Shown one piece after another: positions 23,292-32,553 of a DNA stretch of 33,490 nucleotides; the first letter of the stretch is position 1, and every line of letters begins with the position of its first letter. A program made the position numbers and the translations under genes. The stretch spans positions 1 through 33,490 of the forward strand of contig SICG01000031.1 of assembly GCA_009691525.1 (NCBI GenBank). Reading direction: 5' to 3'. The DNA is from Candidatus Latescibacterota bacterium. Its GTDB lineage: Bacteria > Latescibacterota > UBA2968 > UBA8231. Under the pieces are notes generated by a model. The model had not been told where the DNA came from and did no database searches. It was given only the letters and a program-made list of their open reading frames with translations.

Positions 23292-25556
23292 ATGTCCATT
23301 CTAGACGGACTCAATCCGGCTCAGCGGCAGGCGGCGCAGAGCACCTCCGGCCCGTTGCTGATCCTTGCCGGCGCTGGTTCCGGCAAGACCCGGGTGCTGA
23401 CCTACCGCATCGCCCACCTGGTCTGCGAACTGGGGCTTCCTCCCTGGAACCTGCTGGCGGTGACCTTCACCAACAAGGCGGCCGGGGAGATGCGTTCGCG
23501 GGTTGAGGCGCTGGTCGGGGAGGCCGCCAAAAACCTGTGGATCGGCACCTTCCACGCCATCTGCGCCCGCCTATTGCGCCAGAGCGCCGAGGCCTTTGGC
23601 CTAGACCGCAACTTCACCATCTACGACGAAGAAGACCGCCGGGCCCTAATGCGCCGGATATTGGAGGAATTACGCATCCCCGAACGCGACCTGGCCCCCC
23701 GCGCCGCCATCGCCCAGATCAGCCGCGCCAAAAACGCGATGATTGATCCGGCCCTTTTTGCCCAGGAGGCCGGCTTCCAGCGCCAGACCATCGCCCAGGT
23801 CTACGCCGCCTACGAGGTGGAACTGCGCCGCAACCACGCCTTTGACTTCGACGACCTGATCGCCGAGCCGGTGCGCCAGCTGCAGCGGCACCCCGAGGTG
23901 CTGGCCCGCTACCAGGAGCGTTTTCACCACGTGCTCGTCGACGAATACCAGGATACCAACCGCCCCCAGTACCTGCTGGCCTCGATGCTCGCGGCCGGAC
24001 ACCGCAACCTGTGCGTGGTGGGTGACGACGACCAATCCATCTACCAATTCCGGGGCGCTGACCTGCGCAATATCCTCGATTTCGAACGCGACTACCCAGA
24101 CGCCAAGGTAGTGCGCCTGGAACAGAACTACCGCTCCACCGCCCGCATCCTGCAGGCGGCCAACGCGGTGATCGGCCACAACCACAACCGCAAAGGGAAG
24201 GAGCTGTGGACCCAGGGGCCTGAGGGGGAGTCCCTGCATCTGGTGGAATGCGCCGACGACCGCGGCGAAGCCCGCTTTGTGGTGCAGACCATCACCCGCT
24301 TGGTGCGCCTAGAGGGATTGGCCCCAGGTCAGGTGGCGGTGTTGTACCGCACCAACGCCCAATCCCGCGCCCTTGAGGAGGAATTGCAGCGCTCCGGACT
24401 GCCCTATATCATCGTTGGCAGCACCCGCTTTTACGAGCGCAAAGAAGTCAAGGACGCCCTGGCCTACCTGCGCCTGCTGGCCAACCCCGCCGACGACCTG
24501 AGCCTGCTGCGCATCATCAATATGCCCCGGCGCGGCATCGGCGACACCGCCCTGTCCCACCTGCAACTCTTCGCCCAGCAGCAGCAGTTGGGCCTCAGCG
24601 CCGCGCTCAACCAGCTGGCCGAGGTGCCGGAACTCAACCCGCGCAGCCGCAAGGCCATGGAGGAATTCGCCGGCCTGATCAATCGCCTGGGCAAGTCCAA
24701 AACAGCGCTGGATCTGCCCGCCCTGGGTCAGGAGGTGCTGGAGGAGAGCGGGTACCTGGACATGCTTCAGGAGGACAACTCCCCGGAAGCCGAGGCCCGG
24801 CGCGAGAACCTCGAACAACTGCTGGCCTTCATGAACGAATTCAGCCAGGAACAGGAGGAGCCCACCCTCGAAGCCTTCCTCGAGGTGATCGCTCTGATGG
24901 CCCCCGACGACGGGGTTGGCCAGCCACCGGGGCGACAGGACGCCGTCTCGCTGATGACCCTGCACAGCGCCAAAGGCCTAGAGTTCCCGGCGGTTCTGCT
25001 CTGCGGCATGGAGGAAAACCTCTTCCCCACCTCCCGGGCAGTGGAAGAAGAAAAGAGCCAGCGCAATGGACAGGCCATCGAGGAGGAACGACGCCTCTTC
25101 TATGTGGGCATCACCCGGGCCGAACGTTTCCTCTGGCTGACCTGTGCCCGCCAGCGCTTCACCTACGGTTCGCTGGTGGAGGCCACGCCATCCCGTTTCC
25201 TGGCCGAGATCCCGCCCCAACTTCTGGAGCTGGAGCAACACGGTCCCAGACCGGCGCCACATCGCCAGGCCAAAGAGCAGTTCAAGGCCACGCCCCCAAC
25301 CAGAAAATCCTTCAGCGAAGCGCCGGCGCCCAAAAAAGTGGGCATCCACTACGTTCCCGAACCAGAAGCGGAGTTTGCCGAGTCCGTGGAAGGCGAGGGG
25401 TTTCTAGCGGTGGGCAGTTGGGTCCTGCACCCCAGCTGGGGGCGGGGGAAAATCCTGGCCTGCGACGGGGAAGGGGCTCAACATCGCCTATCCATCCGCT
25501 TCGGCACCCAGGTCAAACGGGTGATGGTGGCTTATGCCCAGTTGGAACCGGGATAA
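23292..25556 (+). CDS. pcrA: ATP-dependent 3'-5' DNA helicase, PcrA/UvrD type
   Basis: 754 aa, superfamily 1A. Q-motif GLNPAQRQAA (6-15), Walker A LAGAGSGKT (25-33), motif Ia VTFTNKAAGEM, motif II VDEYQDTN, motif III VVGDDDQSIYQFRGA, motif IV EQNYRST, motif V LMTLHSAKGLEFPAVLLCG and motif VI LFYVGITRAERFLWL. The C-terminus (about 690-754: GSWVLHPSWGRGKIL, RFGTQVKRVMVAYAQLEP) is the Tudor-like RNA polymerase-binding domain typical of PcrA. It works in nucleotide excision and transcription-coupled repair. The start ATG 23292 fits the family; the same frame stays open upstream to 22956, across mltG, which is a shadow. No Shine-Dalgarno site is evident. Confidence 0.96.
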   Translation: MSILDGLNPAQRQAAQSTSGPLLILAGAGSGKTRVLTYRIAHLVCELGLPPWNLLAVTFTNKAAGEMRSRVEALVGEAAKNLWIGTFHAICARLLRQSAEAFGLDRNFTIYDEEDRRALMRRILEELRIPERDLAPRAAIAQISRAKNAMIDPALFAQEAGFQRQTIAQVYAAYEVELRRNHAFDFDDLIAEPVRQLQRHPEVLARYQERFHHVLVDEYQDTNRPQYLLASMLAAGHRNLCVVGDDDQSIYQFRGADLRNILDFERDYPDAKVVRLEQNYRSTARILQAANAVIGHNHNRKGKELWTQGPEGESLHLVECADDRGEARFVVQTITRLVRLEGLAPGQVAVLYRTNAQSRALEEELQRSGLPYIIVGSTRFYERKEVKDALAYLRLLANPADDLSLLRIINMPRRGIGDTALSHLQLFAQQQQLGLSAALNQLAEVPELNPRSRKAMEEFAGLINRLGKSKTALDLPALGQEVLEESGYLDMLQEDNSPEAEARRENLEQLLAFMNEFSQEQEEPTLEAFLEVIALMAPDDGVGQPPGRQDAVSLMTLHSAKGLEFPAVLLCGMEENLFPTSRAVEEEKSQRNGQAIEEERRLFYVGITRAERFLWLTCARQRFTYGSLVEATPSRFLAEIPPQLLELEQHGPRPAPHRQAKEQFKATPPTRKSFSEAPAPKKVGIHYVPEPEAEFAESVEGEGFLAVGSWVLHPSWGRGKILACDGEGAQHRLSIRFGTQVKRVMVAYAQLEPG

Positions 25557-25591
25557 AAAATACGCAACGCCCCAACGTATGGGACGTTGCG
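25555..25591 (-). terminator. Rho-independent terminator of the DUF362-T9SS gene
   Basis: CGCAACG (25563-25569) and CGTTGCG (25585-25591) form the outer stem, extended inward by GGGG/CCC-type pairs. On the minus strand it is followed by six T (25555-25560), so it serves the minus-strand gene; it abuts the convergent pcrA stop. Confidence 0.85.
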
Positions 25592-25639
25592 CAGGCTGGG
25601 CAGGGGAAAACACTCAGGGGGAAAAACCAGAGCTAAACC

Positions 25640-27772
25640 TCACCTTACCAGGGCCATGGCCTTTGCCTGGCTGAGGGTTCCCGCCTGCAATCTGGTGAAG
25701 TACACCCCGCTGGCCGCGTTGTACCCGGCTGCATCCCGCCCATCCCATAGCTGCTCATAGGTCCCCACCTCTAGGTTGCCTTCCACCAAGGTGCGCACCC
25801 GCTGACCCGCGGCGTTGAACACCTCTAGGCGAACGGGACCGGCCTGCTGCAGGGTAAACCGTATATGGGTCACCGGGTTGAAGGGATTGGGGTAGTTGTC
25901 CAGGAGCGCAGAGGCCACCGGCAAGGTTGAATGCTCCTCCTCGACCGCAGTCACCCCTTCACCGGGCAGGAGAAACTCGATGCCGGGCAGGCGGTCCCCG
26001 TCCTGGTCCACGAGATGGGCGGAGAGCATGGTGTCGCCGGTGAAGTTGCCAACCTTGATCAGCAGGCGGTTCTCCCCTTCCTCTATGTGAATGGGGATGC
26101 GATTACCAGCCAGGATGAAGGTGCGCCGGGAGGGGTTCTCAAAGATCACCTCCCCATTCAGCCACACCTTGGCCCGCTCGTCGTACCCCATCCACAAGAA
26201 TCCGTCCTGGGCCTGGGGGGACTGGATGAGGGTGAAAGCATAATTGGTGGATTCAGTGCCTTTGCCGTGCAACTCCCCCAGTTCGAGTAATTCGGCGCTG
26301 TACCCAAGGTGCTCGATACGGTCCCAGAGTAGGTCGCCGGCACTCTGCCCTTCTACTGGTTTGAGGCTGGCCTCTCCTGGCAGGTATTCCCTGGCGATGT
26401 CCCCCCCAGTGAAGGGGCCGGCCACCAGCCAGCGGCGGATGCCCCTGCCGTAGAAAATCCCCCTTTTGGAACCGCCGCGCGATTTGACGAAGTTGTGCTG
26501 CACACTCTGAGCTGGGCGGCCGACTACCTCGATGTTGTTCACGTTTAGGGTGCCGAACCCCTTAACCGCCGCCAGGTACAGGGCTTCGAGGTCCAGGGGG
26601 TTGAATCCCATCACCTCATTGGCGATAGCTTCGGTGGCCACTGGGTCGCTGCCGGCCACGATGACGTTGTGCTGCACATTCTGCCCCCATTGCGGTCCGT
26701 CGCCCTCGGTCCCCCACAAACCCTCGATGATCGTGTACACGGCAGGATTATAGGAGTACAGGTCGATGTAGCCGTGTTCGGGGTTGTTCTGGTAGTGCTG
26801 GGCTTTTGAGGTGTTGTCCCCATAGGCGCGCGAGGCCAGGGTGCCCACGTAGTTCTTCAAGCCCAGGGTGGTGCCGTAGATCGTGGTTTTCATCGCCGGT
26901 ATGGAGATGATCTTGTCGGCGTCGAGGATGGGCTCGGGCATGATGAAATCCTTGCGAAAGGTGCCGGTGCCCTCCTGGTGGAAACCGAACTGCGCCCCAG
27001 GGTAATCCAGCACCCGCACCCCCAGCCGCTGGATCGCCCCTCCAGGTACGGGTTCGCGGCGGTAGGAGGCGTAATTCAGATCCACAGTGTCCACCAGGGT
27101 GGCACGGCCCTTGAATCCCTCCAGGATCTTGATATAGGACAGGTTATCGAATTCTGGGTAGGTGGCCGACCAGCCGTCCTCCACGGCATTGGTGGGAAAG
27201 CCGGGTTCCCCACGGCGGGGGGACTCGGCCCCTCCCTCGGCGATGGTGATACGCCGGGGGCCCACCTGCTCGATCAGGTAATTGATGACACTCTTCACCA
27301 CTCGCTGGTCGGTGAGTTGGCCGGGGTGTTCGAAGCCATCGCTAAAATACGCCGAACTGGGATTGCCGCGGTTGGTGACGATATTGACCTTGAGCAAAAC
27401 CCAGTCATCCCTGGTGATCACCTCGCGGATGGACCGGCCCGATTGATCGAGGTCGAGAGCCCGGCGCACCAGGGCATCTACTTGTTCGTAGCTGAGCGGC
27501 GCGTCCAGGGGGGCCGGCTGGGGCAACTCCTTGTCGATGGAGGCCGAAACGGCCACTGCCGGATGGCCCTCTCCCAGGGTGAGGGTCCCCGGCCGCAGAA
27601 TGGGCAGCCCCTCCACCTGCAGGGGTCCCTCGGCCTCCTGCTGGGATTCGGCAGACCCCACAAAGAGGGTGTGCACCTGATGCGAGTATAGATCCCACCC
27701 GACTAGTCCGGCCAATAACAAGCCGATACTGATATAGGTGGTCGAACTCCGCGACGGGTTCTCTTTTTTCAT
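25640..27772 (-). CDS. DUF362 domain protein with T9SS type A C-terminal sorting domain
   Basis: 710 aa, exported. An N-terminal hydrophobic helix (about 12-30) after a basic start acts as signal or anchor. Residues about 70-430 form a DUF362 region (VLLKVNIVTNRG, RITIAEGGAESPRRG, MKTTIYGTTLGLKNYVGTL, VIVAGSDPVATEAIANEVMG). Residues about 450-600 form a beta-rich, jelly-roll-like domain (RRWLVAGPFTGG, AKVWLNGEVIFENP, GENRLLIKVGNFTG). From 623 to the end lies a sorting domain: NYPNPFNPVTHIRFTLQQAG, RLEVFNAAGQRVRTLV, GTYEQLWDGRDAAG, ASGVYFTRLQAG. DUF362 proteins elsewhere often carry Fe-S clusters, but no CxxC motif is present. AAGG lies 5 nt before ATG 27772. It was probably secreted through the OM and surface-attached. 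Confidence 0.82.
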   Translation of the reverse strand: MKKENPSRSSTTYISIGLLLAGLVGWDLYSHQVHTLFVGSAESQQEAEGPLQVEGLPILRPGTLTLGEGHPAVAVSASIDKELPQPAPLDAPLSYEQVDALVRRALDLDQSGRSIREVITRDDWVLLKVNIVTNRGNPSSAYFSDGFEHPGQLTDQRVVKSVINYLIEQVGPRRITIAEGGAESPRRGEPGFPTNAVEDGWSATYPEFDNLSYIKILEGFKGRATLVDTVDLNYASYRREPVPGGAIQRLGVRVLDYPGAQFGFHQEGTGTFRKDFIMPEPILDADKIISIPAMKTTIYGTTLGLKNYVGTLASRAYGDNTSKAQHYQNNPEHGYIDLYSYNPAVYTIIEGLWGTEGDGPQWGQNVQHNVIVAGSDPVATEAIANEVMGFNPLDLEALYLAAVKGFGTLNVNNIEVVGRPAQSVQHNFVKSRGGSKRGIFYGRGIRRWLVAGPFTGGDIAREYLPGEASLKPVEGQSAGDLLWDRIEHLGYSAELLELGELHGKGTESTNYAFTLIQSPQAQDGFLWMGYDERAKVWLNGEVIFENPSRRTFILAGNRIPIHIEEGENRLLIKVGNFTGDTMLSAHLVDQDGDRLPGIEFLLPGEGVTAVEEEHSTLPVASALLDNYPNPFNPVTHIRFTLQQAGPVRLEVFNAAGQRVRTLVEGNLEVGTYEQLWDGRDAAGYNAASGVYFTRLQAGTLSQAKAMALVR

Positions 27773-27801
27773 GGTGCCTTCCCTTTCGATAAACAGCGCG
27801 T

Positions 27802-27830
27802 TTGTCTTAATTAATACATAGGGATATCAA
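27802..27830 (+). promoter_or_regulatory. Candidate promoter of the exported protein / nucleotidyltransferase / pabAB operon
   Basis: TTGTCT (27802-27807), 17 nt, TATCAA (27825-27830), about 24 nt of leader before ATG 27861. It lies in the 88-nt AT-rich gap between divergent genes. Confidence 0.3.
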
Positions 27831-27860
27831 AAGCAACTCAGCGTTTCTCAACGGCCTCCT

Positions 27861-28424
27861 ATGTATATCCCCTGCCCCGCCTTCCTGCTCTGGCTGACCC
27901 TGGCCCTTTGCCTCTACCCAGGAGAAGGTGACTGGCTCCAAGCCTCTAGTCGCAACCTAGCCCCAGATGCCGTGAGCCGGGCTACCACCTACAACACCTA
28001 CTCCGGCGACCTGGCGGCCCTGCAGGACGGCAAATACCCTCCACAGGAAGCCACCCCTTTCTTCTGGCATACCAAAGGCATCCTGACCTTTGAATGGCAG
28101 GGGGAGCTTCCCCTCGAAAAAGTGGGCATCTTTGTGGGCGAGATCGGGAACAACTTCCAGTTGCGGGCGTATCGGGGGGGACACCTCGATGAGACCGGTA
28201 CGGTGCGGGAACCCGAAGGGGAACGCAGCACCCTGCTGGAGGAAAACTCCCGGCTGACGGACCAATGGGTGCAAATTCCCTTCGGTGAAGGGGTCCTGGC
28301 CGATAATCTGGAATTACGCGCGCTGGGCTCGGTGGTGATCTACGAAGTGGAGATCTACGTCCGCACCGGCCAGACCGCTGTTGAGCGTCTCGGCTGGGGC
28401 CAGGTCAAAGCCCTGCACCGATGA
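27861..28424 (+). CDS. Exported protein with galactose-binding-like (discoidin-type) beta fold, function unknown
   Basis: 187 aa. A hydrophobic N-terminus (CPAFLLWLTLALCLYP) suggests a signal peptide; the cleavage site is unclear. The rest is beta-rich: AVSRATTYNTYSGDLAALQDGKYPPQ, ILTFEWQGELPLEKVGIFV, FQLRAYRGG, WVQIPFGEGVLADNLELRAL, VVIYEVEIYV. The layout, with a ligand-facing 'ALQDGKYP' loop and a closing strand ending in E-V-E-I, resembles F5/8-type discoidin domains, which often bind glycans. I am not sure of the family. No SD is evident. The stop overlaps the next start by 4 nt (ATGA), which is odd for an exported protein followed by cytoplasmic enzymes. Confidence 0.6.
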   Translation: MYIPCPAFLLWLTLALCLYPGEGDWLQASSRNLAPDAVSRATTYNTYSGDLAALQDGKYPPQEATPFFWHTKGILTFEWQGELPLEKVGIFVGEIGNNFQLRAYRGGHLDETGTVREPEGERSTLLEENSRLTDQWVQIPFGEGVLADNLELRALGSVVIYEVEIYVRTGQTAVERLGWGQVKALHR

Positions 28425-29155
28425 GGGTAGGCAAGGCGGTGATCCTGGCTGCGGGGCGGGGCCTGCGCCTGCATCCCTATACCCTCCACACCCCCAAACC
28501 CATGCTGCGCCTGGCAGGACTGCCGCTGCTGGAGCACCTGCTGCGCGGACTCCGCGACCAGGGCCTCTCCCAGGCGCTGATCATCACCGGATACCTCGAA
28601 GCGGAGATCCGCGCCTACTTCGGCAGGGGGGCAACTCTGGGCCTTGAGCTGTTTTACCAGCGGCAGACCAGAACCCAAGGTACCGGGGCAGCCCTGCTGC
28701 TGGCCCGCCGATTTGCCGGCGAAGAGCCTTTCCTCAGCAGTTGGGGGGATGCCCTCGCCGATCCGGCCGACTGCCTGAACCTGCTCAACACCTTTGAGCG
28801 CCAGCCCTGCGCCGGCCTGCTCCTGCTCGAAAAAGAAGACGACCCCCATCGCGGCGCCGCGATCTATCTGGAGGGCGACCGCATCGTCCGCCTGGTCGAA
28901 AAACCCACTCCGGGCACCTCCACCACCTGCTGGAACCAGTCTGGCCTGGCCATCTATTCCCCGGCCCTCTTTGCCTGCCTCGAACAGGTGCCGCTTTCAG
29001 AGCGCGGGGAACTGGAACTGACGGCCGGCGTGCAGGCCCTTGCGACTTCCGGGGAAGTGCGGGGCCTGCCCATGCGCCATGCCCGCATCCACCTGACCAG
29101 CCCAGCCGACATCCCGGCCGCCGAAGCGGCATTGCGCCGGATGCCGACCCGGTGA
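28421..29155 (+). CDS. Sugar-1-phosphate nucleotidyltransferase family protein
   Basis: 244 aa. The nucleotide-binding signature KAVILAAGRGLRLHPYT with HTPKPMLRLAG is complete (GxGxRL...PKPM), followed by PLLEHLLRGLRDQGL, GTGAALLLA and the DxD-like SWGDALAD. VEKPTPGTSTTCWNQSGLAIY is the late conserved block. Family members make NDP-sugars (dTDP-glucose, GDP-mannose, or MurNAc-1-P types). The substrate here is unknown. It is translationally coupled to the preceding gene and to pabAB (GTGA overlap). Confidence 0.85.
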   Translation: MRVGKAVILAAGRGLRLHPYTLHTPKPMLRLAGLPLLEHLLRGLRDQGLSQALIITGYLEAEIRAYFGRGATLGLELFYQRQTRTQGTGAALLLARRFAGEEPFLSSWGDALADPADCLNLLNTFERQPCAGLLLLEKEDDPHRGAAIYLEGDRIVRLVEKPTPGTSTTCWNQSGLAIYSPALFACLEQVPLSERGELELTAGVQALATSGEVRGLPMRHARIHLTSPADIPAAEAALRRMPTR

Positions 29156-31200
29156 AAACCCTGCTGCTCGACAATTACGATTCCTTCACCTACAACTTAT
29201 TCCACCTCATCGCCGCCGTCCGGGGCGATGAACCCCTGGTGATCGCCAACGACCAGTTCGTCCTCGAAGAAATCCGCACCCTGCCCATCGACAGCGTGGT
29301 GATCTCCCCAGGCCCCGGCCGCCCCGAGCGGGTGCGGGACTTTGGTATTTGCCGGCAGGTCCTCTTGGAGCTGGACCTGCCCCAACTCGGGGTCTGCCTC
29401 GGCCACCAGGGGCTAGCCCACACCTTTGGCGGCACCCTTGCCCCAGCCCCCCAACCAGTACACGGCCAGCTCAGCGCCATCCTTCACGATCATCCCCCTC
29501 TGTTTGCAGGCATCCCCCAGGGATTTGCCGGGGTCCGCTATCATTCGCTCTTGGTTGTGCCCCCGCTGCCGGATTGCCTGGAACCCATTGCCTGGACCCA
29601 AGAGGGTCTGCTGATGGGCCTGCACCACCGCCATCGTCCCTTGTGGGGCATCCAGTTCCACCCTGAGTCGGTGTGCAGCGAATACGGCGAGATTTTAGTG
29701 CGAAATTTCACTGCGCATATTCCCCCGAAGGTGCAGGTCCCGGTCCCCGAGCTTCCGTGGCGCACCCCCAATCCGCCCCGATCTACAGGCCCGCAAATCC
29801 AATGGCACCGCCTCGACCGCTGTCCGGATGCCGAAGCGGTCTTCGCCGGGCTTTTCGCTTCCGCCCCCTATGCCTTTTGGCTGGACAGTAGCGCGGCGCA
29901 GGGAGAGGCCCGCTTTTCCTATATGGGCGCTGCCAGCGCGGTGGTGCAGTACTGGGCCCAGGGATCGGAGTTGTGGCTCAAACGCGGGTCACACCAGGAA
30001 AAACGGCGGCAACGCCTCTTCGACTTTCTCCGGGAACATCCCCCCCACCCCGTCCACCCAGCGTTGCCCTTCGCCTTCACCGGCGGCTGGGTGGGATATC
30101 TTGGCTACGAATTCAAGCGCGATTGCCTCGGCATCTCCTCGCCGAACTCGCCGCATCCGGATGCGGTGTTGCTCGAAGCCGACCGCTTCCTGGTCTTCGA
30201 TCACCACCGGGAGGCGCTCTACCTGGTGGCGCTGGGCTCTGAGGCTGAAACGGCCTCCTGGTTTGCCCAGGTACAGGACCAGCTCAACCAGTCGGCACCT
30301 CTCCCACCGGTACAACCCGCCGCACCTGGGGGGGAGTTCCCCTTTCACCTGCGCCGTTCCCGCGCTGTTTATTTGCGCGACATCGAAGTGTGTCTCGACG
30401 CTATCCGCGCCGGGGAGAGTTATGAGTTGTGCCTGACCAACCAGGTACTCGGTCCCCCGGTCGCCGATTCTTTCTCTTGCTACCGCGTGTTGCGCCGGCT
30501 CAATCCCGCACCCTATGCCGCCTTCCTGCGACTGGACGATTTCTCGCTGCTCTCCTCCTCTCCCGAGCAGTTCCTCCGCATCGACGCCGCTGGCCAGGTC
30601 AGCAGTCGCCCGATCAAGGGCACGCGTGCACGCGGCGCCACCCCCGCAGCGGACCGCCACTTGCGCCAGTCCCTGGCCCAGTCCGTCAAGGACCGCGCCG
30701 AGAATCTGATGATCACCGATCTGCTCCGCCACGACCTGGGCCGGGTCTGCCGGACCGGCAGCATCCGGGTCCCTGTGCTGATGGAGGTCGAGACCTATGC
30801 CTCCTGCCACCAGTTGGTCAGCGCCATCTGCGGCCAACTGCGCCCGGACCTGCACGCGCTCGACTGTATCCGCGCCGCCTTTCCCGGGGGTTCGATGACC
30901 GGGGCTCCCAAGCTGCGTTCTCTGGAATTGCTGGATCAACTCGAGGGCGGCCCGCGCGGCCCTTATTCGGGCGCGCTAGGTTTCATCGGCTTTGACGGCC
31001 GTATCGAGTTGAGCATTATCATCCGCACGGCAGTGTGTTCCGGTGCCGGCACCTCCATCGGCGCTGGCGGGGCCATTGTCGCCCACTCGAACCCCGAGGA
31101 GGAACTGGCCGAACTGCTGCTCAAGGCCAGCCCTCTGGTCCAGGCCCTCACCCGGGCCCAAACCGGGAAAAGGGTTGTCAGTCCTGCCCAAATCGTGTAG
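29152..31200 (+). CDS. pabAB: Aminodeoxychorismate synthase, PabA-PabB fusion
   Basis: 682 aa. Residues 1-190 are the glutamine amidotransferase: LLLDNYDSFTYNLFHLI, ISPGPGRPE, catalytic C82 in LGVCLGHQGLA, and HPES near 170 (His, Glu of the triad). Residues about 215-670 are the chorismate-binding half, with PIKGTRARG (the lysine form typical of PabB; TrpE has Ala here), DRAENLMITDLLRHDLGRV, SMTGAPKLRSLELLDQLE and GFDGRIELSIIIRTAV. It makes 4-amino-4-deoxychorismate for folate. No PabC-like lyase is fused or adjacent in the window. The start is GTG 29152, overlapping the previous stop by 4 nt. Confidence 0.93.
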   Translation: MKTLLLDNYDSFTYNLFHLIAAVRGDEPLVIANDQFVLEEIRTLPIDSVVISPGPGRPERVRDFGICRQVLLELDLPQLGVCLGHQGLAHTFGGTLAPAPQPVHGQLSAILHDHPPLFAGIPQGFAGVRYHSLLVVPPLPDCLEPIAWTQEGLLMGLHHRHRPLWGIQFHPESVCSEYGEILVRNFTAHIPPKVQVPVPELPWRTPNPPRSTGPQIQWHRLDRCPDAEAVFAGLFASAPYAFWLDSSAAQGEARFSYMGAASAVVQYWAQGSELWLKRGSHQEKRRQRLFDFLREHPPHPVHPALPFAFTGGWVGYLGYEFKRDCLGISSPNSPHPDAVLLEADRFLVFDHHREALYLVALGSEAETASWFAQVQDQLNQSAPLPPVQPAAPGGEFPFHLRRSRAVYLRDIEVCLDAIRAGESYELCLTNQVLGPPVADSFSCYRVLRRLNPAPYAAFLRLDDFSLLSSSPEQFLRIDAAGQVSSRPIKGTRARGATPAADRHLRQSLAQSVKDRAENLMITDLLRHDLGRVCRTGSIRVPVLMEVETYASCHQLVSAICGQLRPDLHALDCIRAAFPGGSMTGAPKLRSLELLDQLEGGPRGPYSGALGFIGFDGRIELSIIIRTAVCSGAGTSIGAGGAIVAHSNPEEELAELLLKASPLVQALTRAQTGKRVVSPAQIV

Positions 31201-31242
31201 CTTCTTTTGTTTTAACCTCCTTCTGACCATGTGGTCCACCAG

Positions 31243-32552
31243 ATGACCTCCCGACCTCTGCGCGTCGCCCTGCAAAACGTGGGCTGCAAACTCAATTTCT
31301 ATGAACTCGAAGCCTTCAAGGCCGGCTTTGCCCGGCAGGGGTATCAGATCGTCCCCTTCGAGGCCGAGGCCGACCTCTACGTGGTCAATACCTGCACCGT
31401 CACCGGTTCGGGGGACGCCGACTCCCGCAAGGCGGTGCGTCGGGCCCGGCGCACCAACCCCGAAGCCACGGTGGTCGCCACCGGCTGTTATGCCCAGCGC
31501 CAACCAGATGATTTGCGTCAGGCCGGCGCCCACCTGGTGGTGGGCAATGGCGACAAGGCCCGCCTGGTAGAACAGGTCCAGGCCCACCTGCGGGGAATAC
31601 CCCAGCTGGACTTCGATCCACGGCAGCGGCCGCAGACCACCCAGTTTCTCAGCATCGAAGGCAGCGTCGAACAGGGCCGCACCCGTGGCTCCCTGCAGAT
31701 CCAGGATGGCTGCGACGAACACTGCACCTACTGTATCATCCCCCAGGTACGGGGACCCAGCGCCAGTCGTCCGGCCAGCGAGGTGGTGGCCCAGGCTCAG
31801 AGCATGGTCGCCGGCGGATACCGCGAACTGGCCCTCACCGGGGTACACACCGGGTCGTACGGGGGCGAAGAGGAAGGCAGCCTGGTGCGCCTGCTATCGG
31901 ACCTGGAGGCCATCGAAGGCCTGGAACGGCTGCGGCTCAATTCCATCGAACCGGGCTACCTCTCAGACGAATTGATCGCCCACGCCGCTGCCTCTCAAAA
32001 GCTGTGCCGCCACTTCCACGTGCCTTTACAGAGTGGTGACGATCACATCCTGCGCCGGATGAACCGGCGCTACACTCGCGCCTATTACACCGACCGCGTC
32101 GAAGCGCTGGCCCACCTCATCCCCGACTGCGCCATCGGCGCCGACGTGATGGTTGGTTTCCCCGGTGAGACAGAGGAACATTTCGCCAACACCCGGGCCC
32201 TGATCGCCGACACGCCTTTGACCTACTTACACGTCTTTTCCTATTCGCTGCGCGCCGGCACCGCAGCGCAGCAACTGGGTGCCCATCTCGATGAGGGCAC
32301 CAAAAGCACCCGCGCCCGGGAACTCATCGCGCTGGGGCGCAGCAAACGGCTGGATTTCAACCGCCGTTTTGTCGGCAGGCAATTGCAGGTACTGGTAGAG
32401 GAAGAGCCAGATCCAGCCAGCAGCCTGAGCGCCGGCCTCAGCGACAACTATGTCAAAGCGCTCTTCCCCGGACGCCCCGGTCAAGTAAACCAGTTTGTCC
32501 AGGTCCGGGTGGCCCAGGCCCGGGAAAACCTAGTCTACGGAGAGTTGGACTG

Positions 32553-32553
<1 letters not shown>
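31243..32553 (+). CDS. mtaB: tRNA (t6A37) methylthiotransferase MtaB
   Basis: 436 aa. A radical SAM methylthiotransferase that makes ms2t6A at A37 of ANN-decoding tRNAs. The N-terminal UPF0004 cluster cysteines are C15 (NVGCKLN), C51 (VNTCTVT) and C82 (ATGCYAQ); the radical SAM cysteines are C157, C161 and C164 (DGCDEHCTYCIIP). Also GADVMVGFPGETEEHF and a C-terminal TRAM-like region. The short linker and VNTCTVT, rather than LNTCAVR, point to MtaB over MiaB. ATG 31243 fits the family; a GTG four codons earlier (31231) is also possible. The stop overlaps the miaB start by one base. Confidence 0.93.
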
